NCBI RefSeq assembly: GCF_026624755.1
Contig: NZ_JAPMXC010000001.1
Location: 1-64,000, forward strand
Length of the DNA: 64,000 bases
Source: Robbsia betulipollinis
Lineage (GTDB): Bacteria; Pseudomonadota; Gammaproteobacteria; Burkholderiales; Burkholderiaceae
Direction: 5' to 3'
In this document: positions 33,680-43,303 of the stretch, one piece after another
Numbering within the stretch: the first letter of the stretch is position 1
Layout of the letters: each line of letters starts with the position of its first letter
Position numbers and translations under genes: made by a program
The notes under the pieces: model-generated
What the model was told of the DNA's origin: nothing
Seen by the model: the letters and a program-made list of their open reading frames with translations, nothing else
Databases searched by the model: none

Positions 33680-34807
33680 ATGCGTATCAGGCCACCCACG
33701 CTCCATGGACGAGCCCTCGTGCTCGTTCTCGTGGCCGCGGTGCTCGGCGCCGGCTTCGCGATCTACGTCCGTCATGTCGCCGATACGGGTGTCGCGGCGC
33801 CCGCGGCGGCCGTGGGCAGGGCGGATATCGAGGCGTCGGTCCGCGCGACCGGCATGATCCGGCCGATCCGGCAGGTCGATGTCGGTACGCAGGCGAGCGG
33901 GCAACTGCGCACCCTGAAGGTCGCGCTGGGCGAGCGCGTCGCACGCGGACAACTGCTCGCGGAAATCGATCCCGATCTGGCACGCAACGACGTGCGCAGC
34001 AGTCAGGCGCTGCTCGACGAGGAGTTGGCGCGCCGACGCTCGGCGCTGGCGGAGCGGGCCCTGCGCGAACGGAAGCTCGCGCGTGCGCGCGACCTGCGCG
34101 CCGCCGATGCCGGATCCCAGGCGGCACTGGAACTGGCGCAGGCGCAGTTCGACGTGCAGCGCGCGGCGCTCGCGGAGCGTGAGGCGGCGATACTGCGCGC
34201 CCGGATCGTGCTGGACAGCGCGCGGGCGCGGCTCGCGCAGACCCGGGTGGTCGCACCGATCGACGGGGTGGTGACGTCGATCGCGATCAAGGAAGGGCAG
34301 ACCATCGTCGCCACGCAAAGTGCCCAGGTGATCATGACGCTGGCCGATCTGTCGATCATGACGGTGGAAGCGCGCGTGTCGGAAGCCGACGTCACGCGTG
34401 TCGCGCCCGGTCAGCAAAGTTATTTCACCGTACTGGCCGAGCCGGATGTGCGTTACGCCGGCCTTTTGCGGGAGGTGGAACCCGCGCCGGTGCGGATCAC
34501 CGGGGACAGCAGCGGCGCGATCTATTACAACGCCTTGTTCGATGTCGACAATGCGTCGGGCCGATTGCGCGCGATGATGACCGCGAACGTGCGGATCGTG
34601 CAGGACAGCGCATCGCAGGCGCTGGTGATTCCGATTCTCGCGCTCGACAGGCCGCTCGGGCCGGATGTCGCCGAGGTCCGCGTCGCCGGTCCGAAAGGCG
34701 GCGTGACGCGCAAGGTGCGGCTTGGCCTGAGAAGCGATACGCATGTGGAAGTGCGCGAAGGGCTGTCGGAAGGCGAGCGGGTCCTGCTCGCGGACGGCGC
34801 GTCGTGA
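33680..34807 (+). CDS. macA: MacA-like efflux periplasmic adaptor
   Basis: About 375 residues: N-terminal anchor (ALVLVLVAAVLGAGFAIYV, about 10-28), lipoyl half RQVDVGTQASGQLRTLKVAL, a hairpin rich in Ala/Arg/Glu (residues ~95-180), second lipoyl half VVAPIDGVVTSIAIKEGQTI, and beta-barrel/membrane-proximal domains. GTQ(A/V)SGQ is a MacA hallmark. ATG 33680 is chosen at the anchor; an upstream in-frame ATG exists at 33626. The stop overlaps the MacB start by one base. Confidence 0.87.
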   Translation: MRIRPPTLHGRALVLVLVAAVLGAGFAIYVRHVADTGVAAPAAAVGRADIEASVRATGMIRPIRQVDVGTQASGQLRTLKVALGERVARGQLLAEIDPDLARNDVRSSQALLDEELARRRSALAERALRERKLARARDLRAADAGSQAALELAQAQFDVQRAALAEREAAILRARIVLDSARARLAQTRVVAPIDGVVTSIAIKEGQTIVATQSAQVIMTLADLSIMTVEARVSEADVTRVAPGQQSYFTVLAEPDVRYAGLLREVEPAPVRITGDSSGAIYYNALFDVDNASGRLRAMMTANVRIVQDSASQALVIPILALDRPLGPDVAEVRVAGPKGGVTRKVRLGLRSDTHVEVREGLSEGERVLLADGAS

Positions 34808-36912
34808 TGCAGTACACGAGCGCGGCATCGGCGCCGCCGATCGGTACGATCCACGGGCCCGCGCCGGATGCCGGGATGCGCGGGACGGCGCCCCTGCTGC
34901 GTCTGCGCGGCGTGTCCCGGCGCTTTCCGGCCGGTGCGGAAGAAACGACCGTGCTCAGCGACATCGATCTCGACGTCCGCGCAGGCGAAATGCTCGCGAT
35001 CGTCGGGCAGTCGGGGTCCGGGAAATCGACGCTGATGAATCTGCTCGGCTGTCTGGATCGCCCGTCGACGGGCCGGTATGAGGTGGCCGGGCGCGATGTC
35101 TGCGGCCTGGCGCCCGATGCGCTGGCGGCATTGCGGCGCGACCGGTTCGGTTTCATCTTCCAGCGCTATCATTTGCTCGCCCACCTGAGCGCCGAGGAAA
35201 ACGTCTGCGTGCCGGGAATCTATGCCGGTACGGACGCGTCCCTGTGCCGCGCGCGCGCGGCACAGTTGCTGGGCCGCCTGGGGCTGGCGGACCATGCCGG
35301 ACATCGGCCCGCGATGCTGTCGGGCGGCCAGCAACAGCGGGTCGGCATCGCGCGGGCGCTGATGAACTGTGGCGCCGTGATTCTCGCCGACGAGCCCACC
35401 GGCGCGCTCGACAGCCGCAGCGGCGGAGAAGTCGTCGCGATCCTGCGCGAACTGCATCGGCTGGGTCATACGGTCATCGTCGTGACGCACGACATGGCAG
35501 TGGCCGGCATCGCGCCGCGCGTCGTCGAGATCCGCGATGGCCGGATCGTCGCCGACCGCGGGAACGGCAGCATCCAGGCGGGCGGCGCGGCGCCGCCGGA
35601 CAAGGTGTCGGCGACCGACAGCGCCGACGTCGCGGCAACCGGTTTCGCGTCGACGACTTCTGCGTCCGCCCCCGCTCCTGCCCCCGTGCCCGCATCCCCG
35701 CGCCGCGTGCCGCCCGGCGCCCGCATCGGCGACAGCGGGGCGATCGCCTGGGCGGCGCTGACCCGCCATCGGCTGCGCAGCGCGCTGACGATGCTGGGGA
35801 TCGCGATCGGCATTGCCGCGGTGGTATCGATGGTCGCGCTCGGCAAGGGCGCGCGCGCGAAACTGCTGGAGGAGATCCAGTCGTTCGGCGCCGATGCCAT
35901 TTTCGTGTTGCCCGGCGAGGGGTTCAATGACCGTCGCGCGAAGGCGGTGCGCACCCTGCGCGATGCCGACGTCGATCTGCTGCGCGCGCAGTCCTACATC
36001 GCCGATGTCACGCCCGTGCTGCGCACGCTGCGCAGCGTGCGCGGCGGCAGCGTGCAGGCCGACGTTTCGATCGTCGGCGTCGACACGGCCTATTTCTCGA
36101 TCCGCAACAGCGTGTTTCAGGCCGGGGCGGCCTTTCGTGCCGATGCCGCGCGCCGGATGCGCGCCGTGGTGGTGATCGACGAACCCACCCGGCGCGCGTT
36201 TTTCCCGCCGGGGACCGATCCGATCGGCGCGACGCTGCTCGTCGGCAGCGTGCCGAGCACCGTCGTCGGTGTGCTCGCCGCCGACGATGCGAACGGTGGC
36301 GGCCCCGAGCAAATGACCGTCTATATGCCGGTCACGACGGTCGGCGCGCGGTTGAGCGGGCGTCACGACATCGACTATCTGATGGTGAAAACCGTCGACG
36401 GCGTCACGCCCGCGAGCGCCGAGCCGCGGATCGAGAACCTGCTGCTCCTGCGGCACCGCGTGAAGGATTTCTTCGTTTTCTCGTATGACAAGCAGCTCAA
36501 GGCCGCGCAACGCAGCAGCGCCGCGCTGAACTGGATGATCCTGGCGATTGCCTGCGTTTCCTTGCTGGTGGCAGGCATCGGCGTGATGAACATCATGCTG
36601 GTGTCGGTGGTGGAGCGGACTGCCGAGGTGGGACTGCGGATGGCCGTGGGCGCGCGTCAGGTCGATATCCGCCGGCAATTTCTCTACGAGGGGATCATCG
36701 TCGCGTCGCTCGGCGGTGCGGCGGGCGTGGCGATTTCGCTGGCCGTCCAGCAGTTCGTTCCGCTCTGGGTGCCAACGCTGCCGATGATTTTTTCGTGGTC
36801 GTCGATCGCGGGTGCCTGCCTGATGTCGATGGCCGTGGGAGTGGCCTTCGGCTATCTTCCGGCGCGCAATGCCGCGCGTCTCGATCCGATCCGGGCGCTG
36901 ACGCATGGTTGA
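34807..36912 (+). CDS. macB: MacB-like ABC exporter (ATPase-permease fusion)
   Basis: About 701 residues. The N-terminal ABC domain has Walker A VGQSGSGKST, signature LSGGQQQR and Walker B AVILADEPTGAL. After a low-complexity Ala/Pro linker (~275-300) the permease has TM1 near 325-345 (SALTMLGIAIGIAAVVSMVA), a large periplasmic domain and three C-terminal TMs ending with GYLPARNAARLDPIRAL. This is the MacB mechanotransmission architecture. It overlaps the adaptor and the downstream channel gene, forming a complete tripartite macrolide/peptide-type export operon. Confidence 0.92.
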   Translation: MQYTSAASAPPIGTIHGPAPDAGMRGTAPLLRLRGVSRRFPAGAEETTVLSDIDLDVRAGEMLAIVGQSGSGKSTLMNLLGCLDRPSTGRYEVAGRDVCGLAPDALAALRRDRFGFIFQRYHLLAHLSAEENVCVPGIYAGTDASLCRARAAQLLGRLGLADHAGHRPAMLSGGQQQRVGIARALMNCGAVILADEPTGALDSRSGGEVVAILRELHRLGHTVIVVTHDMAVAGIAPRVVEIRDGRIVADRGNGSIQAGGAAPPDKVSATDSADVAATGFASTTSASAPAPAPVPASPRRVPPGARIGDSGAIAWAALTRHRLRSALTMLGIAIGIAAVVSMVALGKGARAKLLEEIQSFGADAIFVLPGEGFNDRRAKAVRTLRDADVDLLRAQSYIADVTPVLRTLRSVRGGSVQADVSIVGVDTAYFSIRNSVFQAGAAFRADAARRMRAVVVIDEPTRRAFFPPGTDPIGATLLVGSVPSTVVGVLAADDANGGGPEQMTVYMPVTTVGARLSGRHDIDYLMVKTVDGVTPASAEPRIENLLLLRHRVKDFFVFSYDKQLKAAQRSSAALNWMILAIACVSLLVAGIGVMNIMLVSVVERTAEVGLRMAVGARQVDIRRQFLYEGIIVASLGGAAGVAISLAVQQFVPLWVPTLPMIFSWSSIAGACLMSMAVGVAFGYLPARNAARLDPIRALTHG

Positions 36913-38440
36913 TCGAACGACCTTGGTCAGGGCATCGCTGTGGTGGGCGCTCGCCGCGGGCCTCGCCGGATGCGCGATGCCGCCGCGCGCCGCGGACGAG
37001 CGGGTGAGCGCGCAGCTCGCGATGCTGGCGCCGTCGCCGCGGCAATCCTGGGCGGACGACGGGCCGGCCATTCCCGCAGGCCTGGACGGCGCCGAAGTTC
37101 CCGCGGGCGTGGACAATGCCGGCGCTGCTCCCCGTGACGAAGGTGCAGATCCGCTGCCCTGGCCGGCGGGTGGCCACGATCCCTTCCTGGACGGGCTCAT
37201 CGCGCAGGCGCTGCGCGACAATCCCGGTCTTCGGGAAGCCCGCGCGCGGCGCGATGGCGCACGCATGGAGCACGGCCTCGCGCGGCGCCGCCGCTGGCCG
37301 ACGCCCGGCGTCGCGATCGAGCAGCACCGGTATGCCGGCGACGAAGCCCGCATCGGTGGACGGCGCTCGCAAACCTCGGCTTCCCTGGCCGTGGAACAGC
37401 CCGTCGATCTCGGCGGCGAACTGGCGCGGCGCGCCCAGGCGGCGCATGCGCGGACCGTGGCGCTGGACTTCGCCCATGCCGATGCGCGGCGCCGTCTGGT
37501 CGCCGAGGTCAGCGGCGCCTACTGGCGTCTTGCCTATCTGCGGCGCGAAGCGGCGCTGCGCGACGCCGCGTGGCATGACGCGCGGCGGCGCGCGGCCCAC
37601 GCCGAGACGCGGCATCGCCTGGGCGAGACGAGCGGCGACGATGTCGCCGGCGCGACCCGGCATGTCGCGGCGCGACAAGGCGCGCGCGCCGCCATCGCGG
37701 CGGAGCAGGCGAGCGCGCGGCATGCGCTGAACCGCCTGCTGGCGATCACCGATCCCGCTGCGGGATCCGTGACCGGATCCGTGGCGGGACGCGCCACGGA
37801 AGCGGCGGCGCTTCCGGAGGTCGACCAGTTGCCCAGGATCGATGCGGGTCTTCCGGCCGCGCTGCTGTCGCGCCGGCCCGATCTGCGCGCGCGGGAATGG
37901 CGATTACGGGAGGCGGCACGGCTGGTCGACGCGGCGCATGCGAGCTTCTATCCCAAGCTGACCCTGACGGGTCGTCTCGGATCGGCGAGCGACCATCTGC
38001 TGCAATGGTTGCGGCACCCGGTGGGGACGCTGATCGCGGGGCTGTCGTTTCCCGCCATGGAATGGCGGGTGCGGCAGTGGCGCATCGGCGCCGCCGACGC
38101 CCAGGCGCAACTCGCCCTGGCCGAGTTCGCGCGCACCTTGCACCAGGCACTGGGCGAGGTCGAGGATGCCTTGTCCGAACGCCGCCGCTACCTCGCGGAG
38201 TTCGACGCGGCGCGCACGCAATGGGCCGCCACGACACGTGCGGCGGATCTCGCCTGCGCGCGCTACCGCGCGGGCGAGACCGACATCGCGCCATGGCTCG
38301 AACACCGGGCCGCGGGCCGCGACGTCGAGGCGACGCTGCTGCGGCTGCGCTACGATCTCGCCGTCAACGCGGTGACGCTCCAGCAGGCGCTGGGCGGCGA
38401 CGCGGTCGCCGTCGATACCTCGGAGGCGTCGGCACGGTAA
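36905..38440 (+). CDS. TolC-like outer-membrane efflux lipoprotein
   Basis: A 511-residue NodT/TolC-fold channel. Signal peptide with lipobox LAGC (about Cys21). The mature part has an acidic Pro/Gly-rich insert (~40-85), then FLDGLIAQALRDNPGLREAR, and in the second half LLSRRPDLRAREWRLREAAR and SFYPKLTLTGRLGSAS, all typical. It overlaps macB by 8 bases and serves as the pump's exit duct. This is the second such channel in the window, not a copy of the one at 24682. Confidence 0.88.
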   Translation: MVDRTTLVRASLWWALAAGLAGCAMPPRAADERVSAQLAMLAPSPRQSWADDGPAIPAGLDGAEVPAGVDNAGAAPRDEGADPLPWPAGGHDPFLDGLIAQALRDNPGLREARARRDGARMEHGLARRRRWPTPGVAIEQHRYAGDEARIGGRRSQTSASLAVEQPVDLGGELARRAQAAHARTVALDFAHADARRRLVAEVSGAYWRLAYLRREAALRDAAWHDARRRAAHAETRHRLGETSGDDVAGATRHVAARQGARAAIAAEQASARHALNRLLAITDPAAGSVTGSVAGRATEAAALPEVDQLPRIDAGLPAALLSRRPDLRAREWRLREAARLVDAAHASFYPKLTLTGRLGSASDHLLQWLRHPVGTLIAGLSFPAMEWRVRQWRIGAADAQAQLALAEFARTLHQALGEVEDALSERRRYLAEFDAARTQWAATTRAADLACARYRAGETDIAPWLEHRAAGRDVEATLLRLRYDLAVNAVTLQQALGGDAVAVDTSEASAR

Positions 38441-38609
38441 CGCCGCCGTATACGAAGGGGCGCGTACACGGGCGGACTCCTTGCCGTGCCGGTTACCGTT
38501 AGCTTAGTCAGGTATGCGTCCCAATGGCGCAATTTCGCCCTGCCGCGGGATCCGATGCCGGGTGCAGGACGACCCACCGGCTATCGCATCGAACGATAGC
38601 GGAGGGAGC

Positions 38610-41285
38610 ATGTTCCAGTTGAATAGGACGGAGAGTGGCGTGGCGTCGCGTTCCGGCGGCGACGTCGCGCGCGGCGGCAGGTCCGGGATCGCGACCCGGG
38701 CGCCGCACGACCGCGGGACGCACGATTGCGCTACGCCGCGACACCCGGCTCCGGCACACGATGCGCTGCGACATTTTCGGGGGGAGGACCTCCGTTTATA
38801 CGAATCGATATGGCGCCGCGCGCACCGCGTTCGGCGGCATGTTCCCCGCGGCGACGGGACGGGCCGGACGACGCCCGTGCCGCTGCCGGCTGCGATGCCG
38901 CGCGACCACGTCGTCATCGTTCCCGTACGGCCAACGTTGTCGATCAAAACGCGTTACTCGACCACCGATATCCTCGACGCGCTCGCCGCCGGCGCCCATC
39001 CGTTCGAATCGCTCGCGGCGTTGGGGGAGGACCTGTCGGCAGCCGGCGCCGGCGAGCGGAATCCCGCGCGGCGCGCGGCGGTCCTGCGAATCGGCGCCAT
39101 TCTGGATTCCCTGACCGGCCTCGATCCGAAGACGTACGGGTACAGAAGCGCGCTTGGCGTGATCGGCATCGCGTCGAAACTGCTCAAGGGCGGTCAGGCC
39201 GACGCTGACGACATGCTCGACATCGGCACGCTCGAACGCAACCTGATGACGCTGCAGCCCCCGGCGCGGCCGGGCGGCGAATCGCGTAGTCCGACCGCCT
39301 CGCCGGCGCAACCGGGGGGAAAGGCGGGCACGACGGCGGACGCTGCGCCGCCACCTTCGCCGGCGCGAACGGGCGCGTTGCTGCTGGTGACCGGCGACGC
39401 GTCGGATGACGCGGCGTGGCAAAAGAACGCGGCCCTGCCGTCCGGCAATGCGGCATCGCCGCCGCCGCCGCCGCTGGCCGCGGGTCGCGACGCGGCGCGC
39501 GAGGAAACGTCGGTGCAGCGGGGCGACGACCCCGCCTTGCTCGCCGTGCCGCGTTTCACATGGCGGCTGAACAGCGATCGCGAACGCAGTTCGTTCGAGC
39601 ATGCGGACGCGGCCTACGATCTGACGCGGGGTCCCGCGTTGTACACCCGCGTCGGCAACGTGCCCCTGCTCGGGCGCCGCCGCGACGATGGACAAGTGCT
39701 CTGGGAAAGCATGCCTTTGTCCGAATACGCGACACCCATGGCCATTCCCGCCGCCGCGCCGCAGCGGTTCGCGGTTTCCGGCGGAGATTACATCGGCATC
39801 GACGGGGTGGCCTATCGGGTAGGCGAGATCGAGCCCGGCGGGTTGTGGATCGTGCATGAACATAGCGGGTGGCCGCCGTTGCCGCTGACACGCGGCCCGG
39901 AACGGAATTGGGCGCTCAAGCCGGCTGACATGAAACCCGAGGAGATCGATGGGACTATCGCGAGCGACGGGTTTCTCCGTGTCGCCAATCGCAAATTCAT
40001 CCGCGTGGCAGGCAGGACGATCGAAATCGCGAGGAATGTCATCTTCGGGGAGGAGAGCATCCGCCGTTTCGCGTTTCCGGAAATGGCGGAGTTGGGGCCG
40101 GCGGATGTTTCCGGCATCATTCGCCGCGCAGATGGCAGCACGCTGATCGAGGGGCGCTATGGGTATTACGACCTCCGCTCCGATGGCCCGAACGGGCGCC
40201 GTTATGTCGGCGAAGGCGACGGGCGGCGCTGGGTGCGGTTCGATTCCGAACGCAAGCGCTGGAACGTCATCTCGGGAGCGGTGGAGCTTGAAAATGGCGG
40301 TGGCGGAATCGGCGCGCCGGATCGCGGCGAAGATGGCATGTCCCGTCTCTCACCCGCGGGCCGGCATGCATCGGTGCGCAAGGACAGCAACCGGAGTCTC
40401 GACAGCCTCCGGCAGTATCACGAGCGGCTTGGAGCAATCGGTTTCCTCCAGGCGCGTCCCCTCCTGCGTGCGGCGGTCGACGCGGCGTTCCAGGGAATCG
40501 TCGATCTTCACGTGCGCCGTCCGAATCGCACGGCGCCCGGCGGCGGCGACTTGTCCAATGTCGTGTCGGTGCGGCAGGAATTCTTCCGCAAGACCTATCA
40601 GGCCGAGAAGTGGAACACGTGGACGGTCCAGCAAAAGCAGCGTTTCGTATCGGAGAAGATTTTCAAATTTTATGCGCAGGGATTGTACTTGCCGCATCGT
40701 TCGAGCGACGCGTTGTGTCACGAAATGACGGATTTCATCACGGCGCAGTTGATGCAATCGGCGGCGCTGCGCACGAAAATCCTGCAGATCGAGTTTCGCG
40801 AACTGCCCGGCAGCGGGCTCGGCCACGCCGCGCTGCTGTATGCGGACGATGCCGCTTTGCTGGGCCGGTTCGGTCGTATCGAGGAGACGGACCCGGAGCG
40901 GCAGCGCTTGCGGCCCCGGCTGACCCGCACGGAGTTTCTCGCGTTCACATATGCCCATCGAAACAAGGTGTTGTTGATCGACCCGTGGGGGCTGGAGAAA
41001 GTCATCGATTTCTCGGCGATGGAAAGTGCCCGGGCGGGTAGCGAGGCGGTCGACCTCAATCTTCGCGCCGCAGGCTTTGGCGAGGGGCTGAACGACCATT
41101 ACCGCGTCGCGGCGCTTCTGCCCGAATTGCCTGTGGGAAAGGCGGGACTGGCTCTGGACGCGAAATCGCCGTCGCGGTCCCTGCCGAGTTCGCCTAGCGC
41201 GGGAAAGAACGTGCTGCTGCAACGGCGCGGCATGTCCGAGCACGGAAGACGCCCGCCGTCAGCTTCCCCAGATCACCGTCAATGA
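38610..41285 (+). CDS. Large protein of unknown family with possible papain-like peptidase domain (candidate effector/toxin)
   Basis: An 891-residue protein I do not recognise. Residues 1-130 are Arg/His/Ser-rich and disordered-looking; 200-300 are low-complexity Pro/Ala. Residues ~330-560 contain short beta repeats such as DYIGIDGVAYRVGEIEPGG and GRYGYYDLRSDGPNGRRYVG, similar in style to the repeats of large secreted toxins. The C-terminal part shows SSDALCHEMTDFI, GSGLGHAALLY and KVLLIDPWGLEKVID. Cys703, His739 and Asp791 would make a papain-like triad of the kind found in YopT-like effectors and Tox-PL toxins. No signal peptide or membrane segment. ATG 38610 has GGAGG upstream. Secretion and activity are inference. 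Confidence 0.55.
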   Translation: MFQLNRTESGVASRSGGDVARGGRSGIATRAPHDRGTHDCATPRHPAPAHDALRHFRGEDLRLYESIWRRAHRVRRHVPRGDGTGRTTPVPLPAAMPRDHVVIVPVRPTLSIKTRYSTTDILDALAAGAHPFESLAALGEDLSAAGAGERNPARRAAVLRIGAILDSLTGLDPKTYGYRSALGVIGIASKLLKGGQADADDMLDIGTLERNLMTLQPPARPGGESRSPTASPAQPGGKAGTTADAAPPPSPARTGALLLVTGDASDDAAWQKNAALPSGNAASPPPPPLAAGRDAAREETSVQRGDDPALLAVPRFTWRLNSDRERSSFEHADAAYDLTRGPALYTRVGNVPLLGRRRDDGQVLWESMPLSEYATPMAIPAAAPQRFAVSGGDYIGIDGVAYRVGEIEPGGLWIVHEHSGWPPLPLTRGPERNWALKPADMKPEEIDGTIASDGFLRVANRKFIRVAGRTIEIARNVIFGEESIRRFAFPEMAELGPADVSGIIRRADGSTLIEGRYGYYDLRSDGPNGRRYVGEGDGRRWVRFDSERKRWNVISGAVELENGGGGIGAPDRGEDGMSRLSPAGRHASVRKDSNRSLDSLRQYHERLGAIGFLQARPLLRAAVDAAFQGIVDLHVRRPNRTAPGGGDLSNVVSVRQEFFRKTYQAEKWNTWTVQQKQRFVSEKIFKFYAQGLYLPHRSSDALCHEMTDFITAQLMQSAALRTKILQIEFRELPGSGLGHAALLYADDAALLGRFGRIEETDPERQRLRPRLTRTEFLAFTYAHRNKVLLIDPWGLEKVIDFSAMESARAGSEAVDLNLRAAGFGEGLNDHYRVAALLPELPVGKAGLALDAKSPSRSLPSSPSAGKNVLLQRRGMSEHGRRPPSASPDHRQ

Positions 41286-41843
41286 GCGCACGCCCTGCGC
41301 ACCGCGGATCAGCACGCCCTCGATATCCGCGGTGGCGGAAGGGCCCGTGACGAGGACCGCATAGCGCGCGTTCGCGAAGTCCTTACGACGGTAGGCGTCC
41401 TGCAGTCCGTCGACCAGCGTCGCCGGGTCGAGCAGGACGACCAGATGCTGGACCAGATAGCCGAGCGCGTTGACCCGGTATTCGGTTTCGCTGAACCAGA
41501 CGGAGCCGGTCTCGGCGACGCCGAAGCGCGCGCGCACCACGCCGACGTCGACGTCTTCGAGCGAGGCCGGTGGCGTATCCGGCGCGAGCGAGCGGGTGCC
41601 GGGCACGCCGTCGACCGCCGAGGCGATCGTCGCGGTTGCGCCGAAGCGCCCGGCGATATAGTCCGTCGGCGTGACGCCCGACGCGAGCGTGACGCAGAGG
41701 CCGCCCATCGTCGCCAGCGCGGATGCGAAGCGCGTCTGCCGGCCGCTGTCGAACGTCGCGGGAAAGTAGGGCAGTGCGCCGCGGGCGATCCCTGCGGGCT
41801 GTGCGGCCCGCACCTTCGCGAGAAAATCGTCGCGACGGGTCAT
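41259..41843 (-). CDS. lutC: Lactate utilisation protein C
   Basis: A 194-residue LUD-domain protein (DUF162): MTRRDDFLAKVRAAQPAG start, RARFGVAETGSVWFSE and LVTGPSATADIEGVLIRGAQG, the family's C-terminal signature. With LutA and LutB it forms the iron-sulfur L-lactate dehydrogenase complex. ATG 41843 is chosen since it overlaps the lutB stop by 4 bases; the longer open frame is a lutB shadow. Its 3' end overlaps the convergent 891-residue gene by 27 bases. Confidence 0.88.
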   Translation of the reverse strand: MTRRDDFLAKVRAAQPAGIARGALPYFPATFDSGRQTRFASALATMGGLCVTLASGVTPTDYIAGRFGATATIASAVDGVPGTRSLAPDTPPASLEDVDVGVVRARFGVAETGSVWFSETEYRVNALGYLVQHLVVLLDPATLVDGLQDAYRRKDFANARYAVLVTGPSATADIEGVLIRGAQGVRSLTVIWGS

Positions 41844-43303
41844 GGCCGGAAGCCGCTGTCGTTGCCGTCGTTGCCGCCGTTGCCGTCGCTTCGGGCGGCG
41901 TCGGCTGCGGGACGGTGCGCGGCAAGCCGGTTGGCTGCATACCACTGGTGAAACGTCTGTGCCGGTGCGTCGGGCAGCGTGCGCTGCCGTCCCCAGATGT
42001 TAAGCGGATTGTAGAGCACGAAATTCGGCAACCGGCGCAGCGCGCTGCCCATCGAGGCTGCCGTCGCGCGGTACAGCGTGGGACTCGCCAGCAATTTGCC
42101 GGCCATTTTCAGGATCTCGGCCTTGACGAACGGCACCTCGTGTTCCGCGGCGATGACCTGACGCCATTTGTAGATCTGTTCGTGGATATCGATGCGTACC
42201 GGGCAGACCTGGGTGCAGCTGCCGTTCAAGGTCGATGCGAACGGCAACGCGCTGTAGCGTTTCAGGTCGTAGGTCGGATTGATGATCGCGCCGATCGGTC
42301 CCGAGTACGTGCCGCCGTATGACAATCCGCCGCTGCGCCGGTATACCGGGCAGGTGTTCATGCAGGCACCGCACCGGATGCATTTCAGCGAATACCAGAA
42401 ATCGTCCATCGCCAGCCGTTCGCTGCGGCCGTTGTCGACGAGGATGTAATGCATTTCGGTGCCCGGTCGTGGTGCGCGGAAATGCGAGGTGTACTGTGTG
42501 ATCGGCGAACCCAGCGCGCTGCGCGACAGCATGCGGATGAACACGCCGAGATCGGCGATCGACGGAATCAGTTTCTCGATACCGATCGAGGCGATATGCA
42601 GCGCCGGCACGTTCGCCGATAGATCGGCATTGCCTTCGTTGGTGCACACCACCACGGTGCCGGTCTCGGCGACCGCGAAATTGCAGCCGGTCATGCCGGC
42701 GGTGCGTTCGCGGACGAAATAGGGCCGCGTGTGCATCCGCTGGCGTTCGGCAAGATAGTGGATGTCGCTATTGGCGGGATCCGTGCCGATCGTGCGGCCG
42801 AACAGCACGGCCACATCGTCGCGCAACTTGTGGACGGCGGGCACGACCATATGGCTCGGGTCCTGCCCGTCGAGCTGCTGGATGCGCTCGCCCAGATCGG
42901 TCTCCATGACCGTGATGCCGCGCGGTTCCAGATGATCGCGCATCCGGCATTCGTCGGTGAGCATCGATTTGCTCTTGACGAGGCAGGTCATGCCGCGCTC
43001 CGTCAGCAGGCGGTGCACGATGTGGTTGTGCTCCTGCGCGTCCGCCGCCCAGTGCACGACGACGCCGTTCGCTTCGGCACGGTCCGCGAACTGCGCGAGA
43101 TAGTCCGACAGATGCGACAGCGTGTGTTCCTTGATGTTCGACGCGACATCGCGCAGGGTTTCCCACTCGGCGATGCCGTGGGCCTGCGCGTCGCGCTTGC
43201 TGCGCAGGTCCCAGAGGCGTTTGTCATGGAACGCGACATGCGCCGGCTTGGCGATGAAGGCCGCGGCGGCGGCGGCGTGATCGACCCGTGCCGTACGCTT
43301 CAT
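41840..43303 (-). CDS. lutB: Lactate utilisation iron-sulfur protein B
   Basis: A 487-residue protein: LUD domain in the N-terminal ~300 residues (MTGCNFAVAETGTVVVCTNEGN), then two cluster-binding sites, KCIRCGACMNTCPVYRRSGG and NGSCTQVCPVRIDIHEQIYK, and a C-terminal DUF3390-like helix region ending HQWYAANRL. Electron-transfer subunit of the LutABC L-lactate oxidation complex. ATG 43303 overlaps the lutA stop by 4 bases. Confidence 0.93.
   Translation of the reverse strand: MKRTARVDHAAAAAAFIAKPAHVAFHDKRLWDLRSKRDAQAHGIAEWETLRDVASNIKEHTLSHLSDYLAQFADRAEANGVVVHWAADAQEHNHIVHRLLTERGMTCLVKSKSMLTDECRMRDHLEPRGITVMETDLGERIQQLDGQDPSHMVVPAVHKLRDDVAVLFGRTIGTDPANSDIHYLAERQRMHTRPYFVRERTAGMTGCNFAVAETGTVVVCTNEGNADLSANVPALHIASIGIEKLIPSIADLGVFIRMLSRSALGSPITQYTSHFRAPRPGTEMHYILVDNGRSERLAMDDFWYSLKCIRCGACMNTCPVYRRSGGLSYGGTYSGPIGAIINPTYDLKRYSALPFASTLNGSCTQVCPVRIDIHEQIYKWRQVIAAEHEVPFVKAEILKMAGKLLASPTLYRATAASMGSALRRLPNFVLYNPLNIWGRQRTLPDAPAQTFHQWYAANRLAAHRPAADAARSDGNGGNDGNDSGFRP

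Noticed and set aside
38441-38609. hrp/PIP-type promoter (TTCG-N16-TTCG) before the effector-like gene
   Set aside because: Only a single TTCG is present; no second half at the required spacing.
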